Source: Sycobia sp. Sy_11 (Eukaryota > Arthropoda > Insecta > Hymenoptera > Epichrysomallidae). From it: 64,000 bases of DNA. This document shows, one piece after another, positions 11,298 to 23,183 of the stretch. Both the position numbers and the translations under genes were made by a program. The DNA is taken from the NCBI GenBank assembly GCA_018907035.1, contig JACCIC010000005.1:821001-885000 (forward strand). The letters are read 5' to 3'. Each line of letters begins with the position of its first letter. Position 1 is the first letter of the stretch. The notes below the pieces were generated by a model. It did not search any database. It was not told the origin of the DNA and saw nothing but the letters and a program-made list of their open reading frames with translations.

Positions 11298-12353
11298 GTA
11301 AATCAATCATGCCGTATACATTTTACTCTGGCAGGGCTCCTTCTCGATCTTGACGCAGGAGCAGAAGCAGTCGAGATCCGAGACGGAGTCCGAGATCTTC
11401 TTGCAGATCACGGAGTTGGGCGGCCTGTGAAGGGGAGGTGGCTTCGGTTTGGGCCCCGATGGCTGCGGGGGGCAGGGCCGGTACTTGAGCGGCTCGGAGT
11501 ACAGGAGGACGTCGCCCTTGGTCACCTGGTATCGCGGGTCCTCCAGTCGGGGATCGCCCTCGCTATTTTTTTTTTTTGGTTTGTTTTGAATCTTGTTAAT
11601 AAGAAACTTATCCCAGGTCTTGCACATATGTAGTCAGTTTTATTTATATCGAGAGCAATGAATCAGAATTGATAAGTATATAGTTAATTTTAAAAATCTG
11701 AAAGAGTATATTTTCGTGAGTAAGCGGAGGCAAATTTAAGTGCATAATAATTGTTGATGACTAATATAAAATAATTGTAATTAACGGTTACTTTTAATTA
11801 GTAATTAAAGATCGAATGATTCCTTAAGTTTATTTTAACTCAACATTACTTATTTAATCATGGAAGCCGATTCATATTATCCATCGATTTTAATTAGGAA
11901 TGAAAATCAGTTTCGATTAAAGATGAGCCGACTACTTTGAATTCATAATGGGAAACAATTTTCATTAACCATTACCTTACCCTATTAATATTGGAAATTA
12001 ATTTTAATTAATAATTCGCTAAAAATGAAAAGAATTTTCAAATAATCGCGATTTTTAACTGTCGAGAAAATCCGTCTAAAAGAAATTTTTTTATATTCAT
12101 TTTTTTAATATTCTTCTTAAAAGTAAAATAAAAAATAATAAAAGTACTATTCTATGTTAGTAAAGGACAACCTGACTGCCCCTACCACCTTAAACACACA
12201 ATCTATTCGGAAACAAGATAGGGTACTGTAAAGGGAGTCATCCACAGAGCAATCAAGTTATCACACAGAGATTTTAGAAAAGATAATTTAAAATTAGTTA
12301 AAAAGATATTCATTAACAATGATTATCCAATAGACTTTGTGGATAAAATGATA

Positions 12354-12407
<54 letters not shown>

Positions 12408-15400
12408 TGGATAAAATTTATAATAGCACTAGAGAACGTAATATGGAAAAGAGAGATAATAATAATAAAATCGTGGTATTACCATATGTAAGAGGATTTT
12501 CCGAAAGAATTAAAAGTGCATTTAAAAAACATAAGATTCAAGTTTACTTTAGAAACAATAATAACATTAGAAAGCTATTTAATAATTGTAAAGATAAGGT
12601 AATAAATGTTTGAAAACAGGAGTTGTATACAAATAAATTGTAAAGACTGTGACCAATATTATATTGGATAAACGGGTAGATACCTAAAACAAAGAATATA
12701 TGAACATCAATGTAGCTTACGAAGCATGAATGGTACATCCGGGCTAAAAGAATATAGTTTAAACTTGTTACATTCTTTCGACTTTGAAAATGTAAATATT
12801 TTGGAACATGGTATTAAGAATAAATATAAAAGAGAAACTCTTGAAAATATTCATATTTTGAAAAATCCCAATAATGTAAATTTAATGTTAGAGTCGAGTA
12901 ATTTGGACAACACTTATCATTCCTTATTAATATAGAATTTTTATTTCGCATTTAAGTTAAAGAAATAAAGGGGGGTCCTATAAATGTTATACTAATAAAT
13001 TTAGAGTGGGGATGTGGTATATAAAGTAGCATGCTGGGTTTTTCAATTTAGTTTAGTTCTGTGGATGAACCGTAGCAGTTCGAAACGTCGGACGAGAAGG
13101 TGATCCTAAATTTAAGGTGGTAGGGGCAGTCAGGTTGTCCTTTACTAACATAGAATAGTACTTTTATTATTCTTTATTTTACTTATTATTTTATTTTATT
13201 TTTATTATTATTTTATTATTAATTTTATTTTATTTTTATTTTTAATTTCCTGATATAATTTATTATAGTAATAAGTTTTATTTGACATTCTACGGGGACG
13301 ATCATAAACAAGGACAGTCTGACCGTCATTATTTTAGTTAATATATGATATTATAAAGACTGTAAGACCGATAAAAATATTTAATAATTTAATTCATAAT
13401 GTCGACATAAGTACAATTTTTAATTTTAGTATACTTTTAAAGTTCGAACATTTTACACGCAGCCTCTATACCAACTCGTTTGACAAAAATGCGTTATTTA
13501 AATAAATGATTTAATGCAATAATTGAAAGACTTGAAAAGTAACGTGTATTATAATAAATTAATAAACATATTTATCGGTACTATAATGTATTATCATAAT
13601 CACACGAACAAAATAAAAAAGCTTGAACATACTAGACGCTACAGTTACTGAACGATTGATAAGTAATTTTCTTATTCTGTAAGAGTATATATGTATATGT
13701 ATATATATATATAAATTTAACAAATATAGAATTGCTGACATATAAATAGTTACAAGAGACAGTAGTGCAAAGTCTACCTTTTCATTTGAAGTAAGTTGTT
13801 ACATTTTTAGAATGCATGCATAAGTATGTGTAAATCTAAAAAATTAAAATTATAATCTTTACTCGTAAATTGATTTTTTTCAAATACTTCACGTGGAAAA
13901 GAACCGATAATTAACATATTCTACGAGTATGAAAAAAGTCAAGTATGGGCCCTTTCTTTTTGCAACGGGCGCCCCTCCCCACAACTTGTCCTCGTTTAGC
14001 CGTACGTGCTTTCGACACATCGCTTCGCGTCGTGCGTACTGTAAAAAGTGATGGTTGATAAAATTTATATCGACATTAAAAATAGCAAAGTACTTTTTAA
14101 TTCTTAACGAAGAATTAAAAATTATCCCAATTCTCGATGACACTATTGCTTTATTTTGTTACCCCCCCCCCCCAAGAAATAAGAAGGATGCACTATACAT
14201 AATATATAGATAATAGAATATTAGCCGTGACAGTTTGAAATCGAATCCAGCCCCGTCACTGAATTCGGGCCTTTTAAATTTTCGACAAGTGTGTATGTGT
14301 ACGTGTGTCTCGCACGCGCGACAATCGTCAGCGGGGCCGCCCTCACTTGCAAATCTCGTGTATTTTCCGATTCAATCGACAGGTGGCCGGATCAGGCAGC
14401 GGCTTCTCGATCCCGAATATGTACTCCCGGAAGGTGAGCTCACGCGGGCAGACGGCCGGCTGGCGATTGCACGGCTTCTGCTTGATCCCCTTGGTGGCCC
14501 TCAAACTGTACCAAGCCCGCTTCCTCGTCTGGATCGGCCTCCCTGCGAACGAAAAATTATTCGACATACGGATTATTTTCGAATAATTTGCGCATTCGAT
14601 TGTTAAGAAAAAAAAAAAAAGAAAAAGAAGAGATTCGAATTAAGATGGTTCGTGCGCGACTCTTAAATTATTGGCGAAGTACATGAAATCCGTCTTACGT
14701 TTGGATAAAAGCAAAATTGTAAATTTTTGAAGGTAAATTCTGACAGTTATAGAATAGAAAAATAGTGTTTATAAAGCATTAAAAAAAATTAAACGGAATT
14801 GAAAATCAATTCAAAAGGTTATTATATGAATTTTATATTTAGAATATATCAAAAAACATGACGCATTCATTCTCAAAGCATCCTTGTCTCTCGAGAGTCG
14901 CACTCAAATCACCTTAAGCTGCAAAGTAATTTGTTCAATATTGAACTGCGACGGGAATTTTCGCATTTTATCGTACGTTATTATTCAGATATAAAATTAA
15001 TAATATTCCATATTCCATTTCATACAGATTTAAAAAATCTTCAGTTGCGTTATTTATAAAAGAAAAAAATTGTGTATTGGTCTCGAGGAATAATGTAACA
15101 ATAAAATCAAGTGATAATAAAGAACAATTGTATAATTTTCAGAAGTTATATTCAACCAGATAAGAATTGTAAAAATCAAATTGAAGAATTAGAAAAACAA
15201 AGAAAATAACACCATGAACAAGACTCAATTCATAAAATATCCTTGGAGTTGATAGTTTATAAGACTTATAAAACTTTTCATCGTTCAATTATTAATAGAT
15301 AAATAAATTGGTCTTTTGGGTTTCGAATCAAGTATTCAAAAATGTTATTCGTTACAGAAATCAAAATATATTTACACTGTAACTATGAGTAAGTAAAATA

Positions 15401-17641
15401 ATGTGCATTAAAAAATTATTAACATACGTATTTAGAAATAGAGTCATTAACAATCAAAAAGAAATGAGTTTTAACTCAAAACTTCTACTACGTTTGCAAA
15501 ATCATTGGCGAACATATCCTCGGATCGTCTGTAAAAATTATTTTAACAGTTGTACACACATTACTATGCAATATTTATAATTTTAATTATTTTAATGACC
15601 AATAATATTGCCTACTAATAATATAGTTTTCCGTCAATTTTTGAAGAAAAAAAAATGCAAGATCAAAAAACTGAGCGAATTCCCGCATTTGAAGACAACA
15701 AAAATTACTCACATGCAAGCTATATAGATATGTTATAACGTATTGGAGCATTATTTATATAATTTAGAAGGTAGTGCCTGCCTTCTTCATGAACGGAAAA
15801 TGCAAATTACAATGAACGTATGCATAAGCGTAATTAAATAGAGCTTAAAGGGTGCCGAATTTTCGAGAAAAATTTCAGTCTTAATATGAAGCCCTGATCC
15901 TTACAGCATTAAAAATCCAAAAAAAACGCGCATATTTTTTTCGCAAAACAATTATAGTGAGAAGGGTTTAATTTCTTTTTAAACCAGATCTCTTTCAGGA
16001 TTCTTCGAAAAGGTAAGAAAACAGCATTAGATTCTAAGAAGCTAGAAAACACGTATAATAAATAGTAATATAAAAATTCCAGTAATCAACCAATAGCTTT
16101 TTAGTAAGAAACCGTGATAAATATACAGAATCGAAAAAAAGTCTATAGAAAAATATTTGAAATTCAAAAAAAGCCTTTGACTAGTTGTACAACGAAACGA
16201 AAAAACAGTCATGATACCGAGATATGAATTACAATGCAGAGATATCAATACGGTAATAAATAGATATATACATTTACATATTTATACTGTTTGGTACATA
16301 AATTATTATGTATAAAGTTTTAGTATGTCTATTTCTATGTATGAACGCTCTTCTACACATAAATGCGCAATGAAAGCTTGTAGATTAATTAGAAATTTGT
16401 AACGTAAAAATTTAACCACATATTTATCAAATAGTTGCAATGCTAGTATATAGAATCGGTTTTTAGTGTTGCTGTTGTGTGTAGAAAAGTTAGCTGAAAA
16501 CTTAGCTTAAAAACCCAGCTGAAGAAAAGAATTGAACCTATTCTTAATAGGATAGTTTATAGCCACCTAACGTCATGAATACGTTCAAACATAAATAATG
16601 AAACTAACGGTATTCTGCTGTCCTGAATTTTTTTGAATGTAGCGTTTTGCGACGTTTAGGATAGGTTCACCGATCCTTTTCAAACAAATATATAACTTAA
16701 AATAAAGTTTACGTAGACCGTCGAATTCTTGTCGTAGTGTCTAATGCTTACCAAAATTCGTCTATCCACCTAGACTTTATTTTAATTTTATTTAATTTAT
16801 ATATTTGTTGGAAATGATCCATTAACCTTTACGTGACATCGCAAAATAATACATTAGAATGAATTTAGACGGCAAAAACCATTATTTTCATTATACATAC
16901 TTGAAGATCATTGCTTGAAGATCACAGCTGTCGTTAGTATTAAACAACAAATTCATCAGTCATCAATATTTAACGCACATAAATTATTATTACTTTTATA
17001 ATTCATACCGCGCCTGATCTACATTAAAAAATATATCTAAATATTATAAGCTTCGTGCAAATATATCTATAAATATTCATAAATCATACATATATAATTG
17101 TTGGAAGGCCGACATTACCGTAACCCTCCTCGAGACATCTTGACGGCTTGCCCGGGCAGATCAGCTCCGGGCACTGGGGCACCCTTTTACGGCAGCCGAG
17201 CTCCCGATAAGCCGGATCCCGGCACTGATCGCACTTCTTCTTAACCTCCTCCTTCTTGAACCAGGTCCAGACGAGCCTGGCGCCGCCCTCGACGAGGCTC
17301 TGATACTGGCCGCCTCTCGTCTTGCCGGCGAGGTCGAGCAAGGCCCTGGCGGGCTTGACAAAGTAAACACGGGAATGAATTTGTTTATCTTTTTTCTGCT
17401 TAAATTTCGGCGGGAAATTGAAAAATTCCGGGAATGCGTAAGAAGCAAAGAAAAGGGAGAGGGGGAGGGAGATAACCTATAAAATTCATCCAAAGTCGTA
17501 AACGAACTTTCGCCGAGAAAAGTTGAGGGATTTTTTGAATTTTTGTCTTGGATTGTTACATAACGATGTACGATTAAGCAGAAGACTTACTTTGATGATT
17601 AAGTTACTGGAAATTTGAAGATTTGAACGCAAAAAGGCCAT
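9831..17641 (-). CDS. Five-exon gene for an unrecognised cysteine-rich protein, whole gene
   Basis: Coding exons are 17641-17591, 17353-17119, 14542-14347, 11562-11320 and 10227-9831. The junction phases 0, 1, 2, 2 match at each join, and the sum is exactly 374 codons including the stop. The N-terminus (MAFLRSNLQISSNLIIK, then PARALLDLAGK) has spaced Arg/Lys, hydrophobic and hydroxyl residues and no early acids, which is like a mitochondrial presequence. After residue 50 come repeated Cys motifs: KKKCDQCRDPAYRELGCRK, PQCPELICPGKPSRC, LDCFCSCVKIEKEPC, CPFHDSC and GSCSCVHS. A Pro-rich linker (KPKPPPLHRPP) divides it. I do not recognise the family. Cys pairs could bind metal or form disulfides. 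GC-rich exons stand out sharply from AT-rich introns, which supports real coding sequence. The exon 4 acceptor is the weakest join. Confidence 0.75.
10264..10296. repeat. (GA)n microsatellite next to a splice acceptor
   Basis: About 33 bases of GA on the plus strand. On the minus strand this is a CT run about 40 bases upstream of the last exon of the Cys-rich gene. Confidence 0.9.
11238..11295. repeat. (AT)n microsatellite
   Basis: About 58 bases of alternating T and A, in the intron just downstream of exon 4 of the Cys-rich gene. Confidence 0.95.
11320..11562 (-). CDS. Cys-rich gene, fourth coding exon
   Basis: It encodes EGDPRLEDPRYQVTKGDVLL, a Pro-rich segment and the CFCSCVKIEKEPC cluster. 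The acceptor chosen (aaaaaaaaaatag|C) follows an A-run rather than a pyrimidine tract but is the one whose phase fits exon 3. The donor is AAAAT|GTATACG. A donor nine bases earlier (CAGA|GTAAAA) is possible but does not match the next exon phase. Confidence 0.65.
12356..12404. repeat. (GA)n microsatellite inside the Penelope-like coding region
   Basis: About 49 bases of GA. It is flanked on both sides by the same 11-mer GTGGATAAAAT (12339-12349 and 12408-12418). It interrupts the reverse transcriptase reading. Confidence 0.95.
13059..13096 (+). ncRNA. Degenerate hammerhead-ribozyme-like motif of copy A
   Basis: The order CTG...GAAC-CGTAGCA-GTTC-GAAAC-GT matches the motif in copy B at 44979-45020. 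The four-base stem II is intact (GAAC/GTTC), but the CTGATGA core is altered and the GTC cleavage triplet is missing, so it is probably inactive. Confidence 0.5.
13345..14230. other. AT-rich intron sequence of the Cys-rich gene
   Basis: There is no supported gene. It contains short TA tracts and a C-run at 14162-14173. Reading frames present are short and of AT-driven composition. Confidence 0.6.
14347..14542 (-). CDS. Cys-rich gene, third coding exon
   Basis: The acceptor ttcgttcgcag| is strong and the donor is TGCAA|GTGAGG. It begins GRPIQTRKRAWYSLRATKG and contains KPCNRQPAVCPRELTF. Read through the donor it would stop at once (AAG TGA), so the exon end is well fixed. Confidence 0.8.
16645..16846. 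mobile_element. Fold-back inverted-repeat element
   Basis: The left arm 16645-16708 starts TTTTGCGACGT and the right arm 16774-16846 ends ACATCGCAAAA. They are inverted copies over roughly 65 bases with scattered mismatches and one insertion of about 8-10 bases. A 65-base middle separates them. It has no coding capacity. It lies in the second intron of the Cys-rich gene. It resembles a small fold-back MITE; the family is not assigned. Confidence 0.55.
17119..17353 (-). CDS. Cys-rich gene, second coding exon
   Basis: The acceptor is tttgtcaag| and the donor is TACG|GTAATG, leaving phase 1. It encodes PARALLDLAGKTRGGQYQSL, then WTWFKKEEVKKKCDQC and further Cys pairs. It is GC-rich against AT-rich introns. 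Confidence 0.75.
17591..17641 (-). CDS. Cys-rich gene, first coding exon
   Basis: ATG at 17641 gives MAFLRSNLQISSNLIIK and ends at a consensus donor AAA|GTAAGT (17589-17590), phase 0. The short exon is accepted because its phase fits exon 2 and because of the donor. An in-frame start inside exon 2 lacks an ATG. Confidence 0.6.
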
Positions 17642-19400
17642 GATATGTTACTTTTAAATTTTACTTTCACATGATTGACTTGATACTATTTTGTTTTGTT
17701 TTTTTTTTTATTTATTAAACAATATTTGACATACTTTATATTATAAATATAACTATAAATATTTATCTGTGTAAATAAGGCAGGAATCGGAAGTTTCAGT
17801 CTATAATCGGTCGCCTTGTATTATAATTATTTCAATTTTCTTAAAGGCCTTACGCAAAGGTATGATAGTATATATTAAATATAATAATATCTTTAGGATT
17901 TCTCTATTTTCCGAACTACTCTTAGTGACGATCTGAGGAATTTGATTATATAATAACCAGATTTTTAGTTCATGTAATTAACCTGCGTATTAGATCTTTC
18001 ATCGAATGATACTATGAATCGAAAGATGTTACAATAAATAAATAATATATTGCAAAATTATATACAAAAGTTTTTTTTATTCAAATTTGTTATTATTAGC
18101 TATCATTAATTATATATTATTATGCTTCATCCAATGTCATGTGCGAATATTATTTCCGTTGGAATCTATTCCACAATCATGGCATAAATGTTAAGGAAAA
18201 ATTCAGCAAATGTTGTGATTGAAAATTCACTAATTATAAGTGAAATTAGATTTTAATAGTACAAAGATACACTGTTCTTTTTCTGTTTTCTTTTACAGCA
18301 AAACGAATTCGTAAACTATATTAAATTTTATGTATGCACTATGTTTATTAAAATCTAAGCTAAATGTATATATATAAAATATAAAGGTGTCAGGTGATCG
18401 GAAAAAATGCAGTGCTATAAGGCGCGTGTACCGGACAATGTATAAATCTTCTTAATTTCTAATTTTCTCGACTATATATATATATATATACGCCGAAAGG
18501 TAGCGGTGACGCCGCCGCTGATGGCAACGAGTAGGCCTTCTGCGGTCGCGATCAGCGCGTACGCAGAAAGAAGGGGAAGGTTTTTCGAGCTTCTGAACGT
18601 CGACTGTCTTCCCCGACATCCCGAGAAGTGCAACCGTCATAACTTTCCGTTACACTTCACCGAAATATAATTCCTATTAACTTATATTATATTATAAAAA
18701 AAATCTTCTACATCGTAATTCATTTTAATCGCTATAAGAATGAAATTTGATTTGATTATTATACCAATCCAACATAATATTCCAACGATATTACCGAATA
18801 ATATTGCCGAAATATCACAGATTCATCCAAATCTCCTATTAAATATCAAATGTTAAAATCCTATTAAAATTAATTTTACTTTAATTCAGAATGGCTATTA
18901 TTATTATTATTATGATAACCGGATATATAATCACGAAACGTAATTCATTATGAAAATTTTGTTGTTTACGCTATTGAGAATTTATGTGGAGTTTTATAAT
19001 CAAATGGATTCGGGTGGAATACTTTTCAGTGGCATGCAACATCGACGTTTCTTATTTTAGATCCTATTACATTAAAGTCTATATACATCATCGGTACTTT
19101 GCTAATTGTTAAATGTGCGAATAAGATCGCACAAAATACACGTTGGCAATGAGACCAGTTCACAGAGAAGAGCCAATTGCACGATCTCAATAAATTCCAC
19201 CCGCTCCTTCTAACAACGCTCATACCATATTGAGGTCGACTCATAATGATCGGGCGAATCCACTCCCTCTCCTTGTGTACACGTGATCTGATGTATAGAT
19301 ATAAATTTTCTATATCGGAAAAGCTCTCCAAATCTACGTGCGTATATCTCTACAGATAGCACGCGGACGTACAATTATATGCAAATAGGATCTACTTTAT
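17642..19400. other. Region upstream of the Cys-rich gene, no coding gene seen
   Basis: It is AT-rich except for a small GC-rich patch at 18490-18640. On the minus strand that patch reads ATGACGGTTGCACTTCTC and stays open into a TA tract. It could be part of a 5' UTR or an upstream promoter of the Cys-rich gene; I cannot show either. Confidence 0.4.
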
Positions 19401-19417
19401 TTAGCTAGTGCGAAATA

Positions 19418-20330
19418 TTACCCACAATTCAGACAATTTTGTGTATTCCATTCCAAAAGAATTTCTCGTTTTTTGAAAACCAGAAACGAATCAAACCAAT
19501 TTTTGATATCTTCAGATGAAGCGACGGATACACCGATAAGGGCATTTCTGTATCGACTCAAATAAGTGTCAGTCAGATCATCTAGGCTGGAACTTGGGTA
19601 GAGAGAATTTCTCATTGGCTGTTTTCCAAATAAATTTTAAAGAAAGAATGAGCGACATACTTCCGAGTATTGTCATGATAGAAAATCAATGTCTCGCGTG
19701 TCGTGTCTCGTTCTGGAAATTTTTCTCGCAATCATCGTTTAAAGCGCATCACTTGTCATCGTTAGATTGGTCGAATTTTTAACACTTATGCAGCAGTTAA
19801 TAGTAAACCAGATCCTGTCGATCTCATCAAATGCGGACAGTACCTTGTTCGTATAAATTTCTCTCTTTCGCTGAGATAGTCCTGATCCGCCGGTCTTGAT
19901 TCACGAATTATTAATTCAGATTATCGTTAGGGATACAATGTTGATCTGTAGCAATAATTCATTATAAAACGACTTTTTTTGGCGGTGCTGTGGAAAACAT
20001 TCCGAAGTCAAAATACCATTTGCAACAATTTTCCAACTTTTGGACGAATTATACTAGTTATTTCTGACGCTTGGAAATAATTTGTTGTGTTACTCCAAAA
20101 GGTACAGTATAATTGTTTCATGCGGATATTCATCGAGGAATACCTGCAAATTTGTTTACTTTTTCATCTGAGCCCCGACGCTCTTTGTCCTCGAAATGAA
20201 AACCACCAGATTTGAAGCGCGTAAATGATTTTTCACACATTCTAACATCTGAAGCATATATTTAGATTTTATGTTTCTGAGGGCAAGCAGTAAGCCTCAG
20301 ATGCATTTTTCATTAAATTAAATGAATGAA
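19418..20330 (-). mobile_element. Mariner-type transposase remnant 1
   Basis: Minus-strand peptides fall in mariner order. VGKLLQMVF (20011-20038) corresponds to the AGKVMxxVFWD block. YHDNTR around 19669-19677 corresponds to the second catalytic Asp motif HDNAR. SSEDIKNWFDSFLVFKK (within 19418-19615) corresponds to the C-terminal block before the last residues. Stops and frame changes separate them, so it is dead. The ends are not defined. Confidence 0.7.
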
Positions 20331-20585
20331 TTAATACTTTCCGCATATGCTGGTTACTGGCATGCGATTTGACATTTTCAATGCAAGAAACAAAAGTTAT
20401 GTACAACTTATTCTCTCCTTAATAGATAAAATATAATAATTTTTTTACATCTTTAATATATGACAGTCGTTATTGTCAAAAAATGTCGCACAGTATAGAT
20501 ATGAACTTAGTAACAAATACGAACTTTTGAATTTGCAGATTCAACATATATACATATATATACATCTATACATATAGATACATAG

Positions 20586-20589
<4 letters not shown>

Positions 20590-20624
<35 letters not shown>
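20590..20624. repeat. (TA)n microsatellite
   Basis: About 35 bases of alternating A and T, followed by a GC-richer patch (20625-20760) that I could not assign. Confidence 0.9.
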
Positions 20625-20628
<4 letters not shown>

Positions 20629-21479
20629 AGCGGCTGATGGCAGTCAGGTAGCTACTGCGAAGCTCATGCAAAACACCGGATCAATGCCCGGTTCGTTTGC
20701 GCTGCCTAGCAGATTCCGCATAAGCGTGAGGAGGCCCTCCTACTTCTCATACAGAGAGAGAAGAGAGAATGAAAGATGGGTTGATAGTTTAATTTTGGAA
20801 GCTAAAGTTTCATAGTTTTGAAAAACCTATCTTCAATGACAACATTAATAGAAAAACAATATCGTTTATGAAAAACGGAGATACGTTAACATTATTTATA
20901 AACTTAGAATTTAGAAAATTTCTAGGATATTCTAAAAGGAGTATGATTAAAAAGTTTATCGCGATGTGGATGGTAGCCGCAGCTCCCAAATTACGCCGAT
21001 TAATACCTAAAGGCGTTCAGTATGTGTGTGCGTGCGTGTGTTTGTGTGCGTATGTGTGCGTGCGTGTATGTGGCTGTATACTGTACCGATTTAAGCTTAC
21101 GAGGCTTCAGAAAGTAGATCTCATGTATTCGTCGTATCAAGCATAACCGCGCAATCAGCTAATCTGTCTGTGTTTTGACTTCCGGCCTAATTCTCGTATA
21201 AATTTTCACCACGGGTGTTTGCCCCTTGGTCGGCGATGCACAATGCTAGTTAGACGAAATATTGTATACCAGCCCAAATAAAAATTTCTAATGTATTGAT
21301 TTTTCATTATTCTAAAATTTCTGAAAGATTTGTTCAAATATATATATATTTAGGTTCATCTTTTGTCATCTATTATCGCGTAGATGCATCATTCGGAATG
21401 CGTAATGTCAATAATAACGCATCACTTGGTTCAATTTTATTCAACATGAAATGCACTTTTGTAAAAGTGACTAAGACTA

Positions 21480-22010
21480 GCGTTGCAGTCTAGCATTGCA
21501 TTAATTTTTCTATACCTTCCCGAATAGCAAACTATGTGTTTGCTTTCAAAATAAGCCTTAGCTTTGGCAATTGCTTCTGTTGTTCGGACCGAACTTCTAT
21601 GCCTTGAGCATTTTGAGGTTGGAAAACGAACAGTAAGTCACTATATAGGTGTCAGGTCTGGAAAGTGTAGAATGGATGAAGAAGCATAATTGGAAACGAA
21701 ATTTGATCGATTTGACTATCATTTTCTTGTACTTGTGATGCGGTCTATTGTCAGGATGAGACGTTACTCATTGCTTTTCGTTTTTTCGATATATAATAAA
21801 TGCTATTCACGTTGTTACCGTAAAAATGGTCATTAATCAACCAAATTCCACTTACATCCCAAAACACGAATGTGACAACTTTGCCAGCTGTGATGTTTCA
21901 GTTTCCGATCGCTTACGTCTGCTTTCATACTCCGTTGCCTACATTTAACTGGAGACCTTTGCAATTTTTGCATATTATGGTGGGATTCGTGTTTCATTTC
22001 ATGTTTAAAT
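21480..22010 (-). mobile_element. Mariner-type transposase remnant 2
   Basis: On the minus strand ITAGKVVTFVFWDVSGIWLI lies at 21840-21890 and fits the mariner AGKVMxxVFWD block. It is followed by a YYI-like segment as in the family (NSIYYISKKRK). Stops follow at once. The remnant is diverged from remnant 1 at 19.4 kb; they may be two insertions or pieces of one disrupted element. Confidence 0.6.
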
Positions 22011-23143
22011 CAGTGTAAAAAGTCCTGTTTATTTTGCTGGAACTACGCCAGATAGCATTCTAAATCGTCGAAGCGTTGTTATTCGTTATCAATCAGGATG
22101 GGAACAATGGTACTGACTCAACTTTTTCATTGGCAAGCATTCATGCAAAATATAGTAAATAAATTCCTTTGTGTAACGATTTTTTGGACGCTTTCAAGGT
22201 TTTCAGCAAGAGCTACTGAATTGAGACGCATTATGTATTATTTATACCTATGCGCATTTAAAGTCAGCATTATTCAGCACTTATTAAGTCTACCACTTAT
22301 GAAGCTATCATTTTGCTTGGACAGTACATTTATCACTGTATAGAAATGCTTATTGTACATATATGAGATTCAAATTATGTCATTTTTAGTAACTTTTGCA
22401 GTGCCAGAAAACGTATAGGAGTGTACAAAAAGTTCACTCAATATTTTTCATCTAAATTACTTAAAAAATTTAGTGTAGAGGTCAATAATCTAAATGATCT
22501 GTGTTCGACAATGGGTTCTCTAATGCGTACCATGCATTTATGATATAAAATGACTTGATTTGGATGATTCAATTAGCGAGGCTGGATACATTTTAATGCA
22601 CACAAGTATTTCATAGTATTTCACCTACCATTTTCCTCTAAAGAACGTGCGGTGATGAAGTATTTTTTTAAATCATTGGCGTACGCGAACTTGAACTTTG
22701 CGTGCGATAGTAGGAAAAATTCTTTTAATCCACAAATAAATCCGTTCTTATATATAAGAAAAAAAAAACAATTCACCGAGGCCGAAAACTGCTTCTTTTT
22801 TTTTTTTAAATTACATCGTACAAATTCAATTCCGTCCACGCTAAAGTGCCTCCATTTATAACGGAATATTTACATAAGCCCGATTTCATATTACGCGACA
22901 GTTCGGTCGTATGACGGTGACAGTGTATAAGAAATAAAGGGTATATTACGATGTCAAAAATAACAATAAAACGACGGTATATTATAGCCTCAATTTTATC
23001 GACCTTTTATATATGTGTGTATATATAACGAGGGGCTGAAAAGGTGAATTTCGCACCAGGGCAGAGAGGGAGGTGGTGCGAAGAGGAATAAAGGAGTAGC
23101 TCGGCCCTCCTCTCCGCGTCCGCCTCTTTCGCGCCCACTGCCC

Positions 23144-23145
<2 letters not shown>

Positions 23146-23180
<35 letters not shown>
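23146..23180. repeat. (CT)n microsatellite
   Basis: About 35 bases of CT in a pyrimidine-rich zone that runs from roughly 23100 to 23550. Confidence 0.9.

Positions 23181-23183
<3 letters not shown>

Larger units (their letters stand above)
12121..13330 (+). mobile_element. Penelope-like retroelement 3' fragment, copy A, with inverted repeats
   Basis: Plus-strand reading gives the end of a Penelope-type reverse transcriptase and its GIY-YIG endonuclease: KGVIHRAIKLSHRDFRKDNL, IVVLPYVRGFSERIK, CKDCDQYYIG, TGRYLKQRIYEHQCSLRS and LHSFDFENVNILEHGI. Frame breaks and a stop in place of Gln after YYIG show it is dead. The ends at 12121-12194 and 13111-13184 are inverted copies of each other (74 bases, one mismatch). 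Past the right arm, 13289-13329 matches the tail of copy B at 44850-44892. It lies in an intron of the Cys-rich gene, on the opposite strand. Penelope-like elements are known to carry such partial and inverted terminal structures. Confidence 0.85.

Noticed and set aside
18490..20760. Shared GCTGATGGCA in two GC-rich patches, each just after a TA tract (18.51 and 20.63 kb)
   Set aside because: Only about ten bases match and the rest diverges; too little to call a repeat family.
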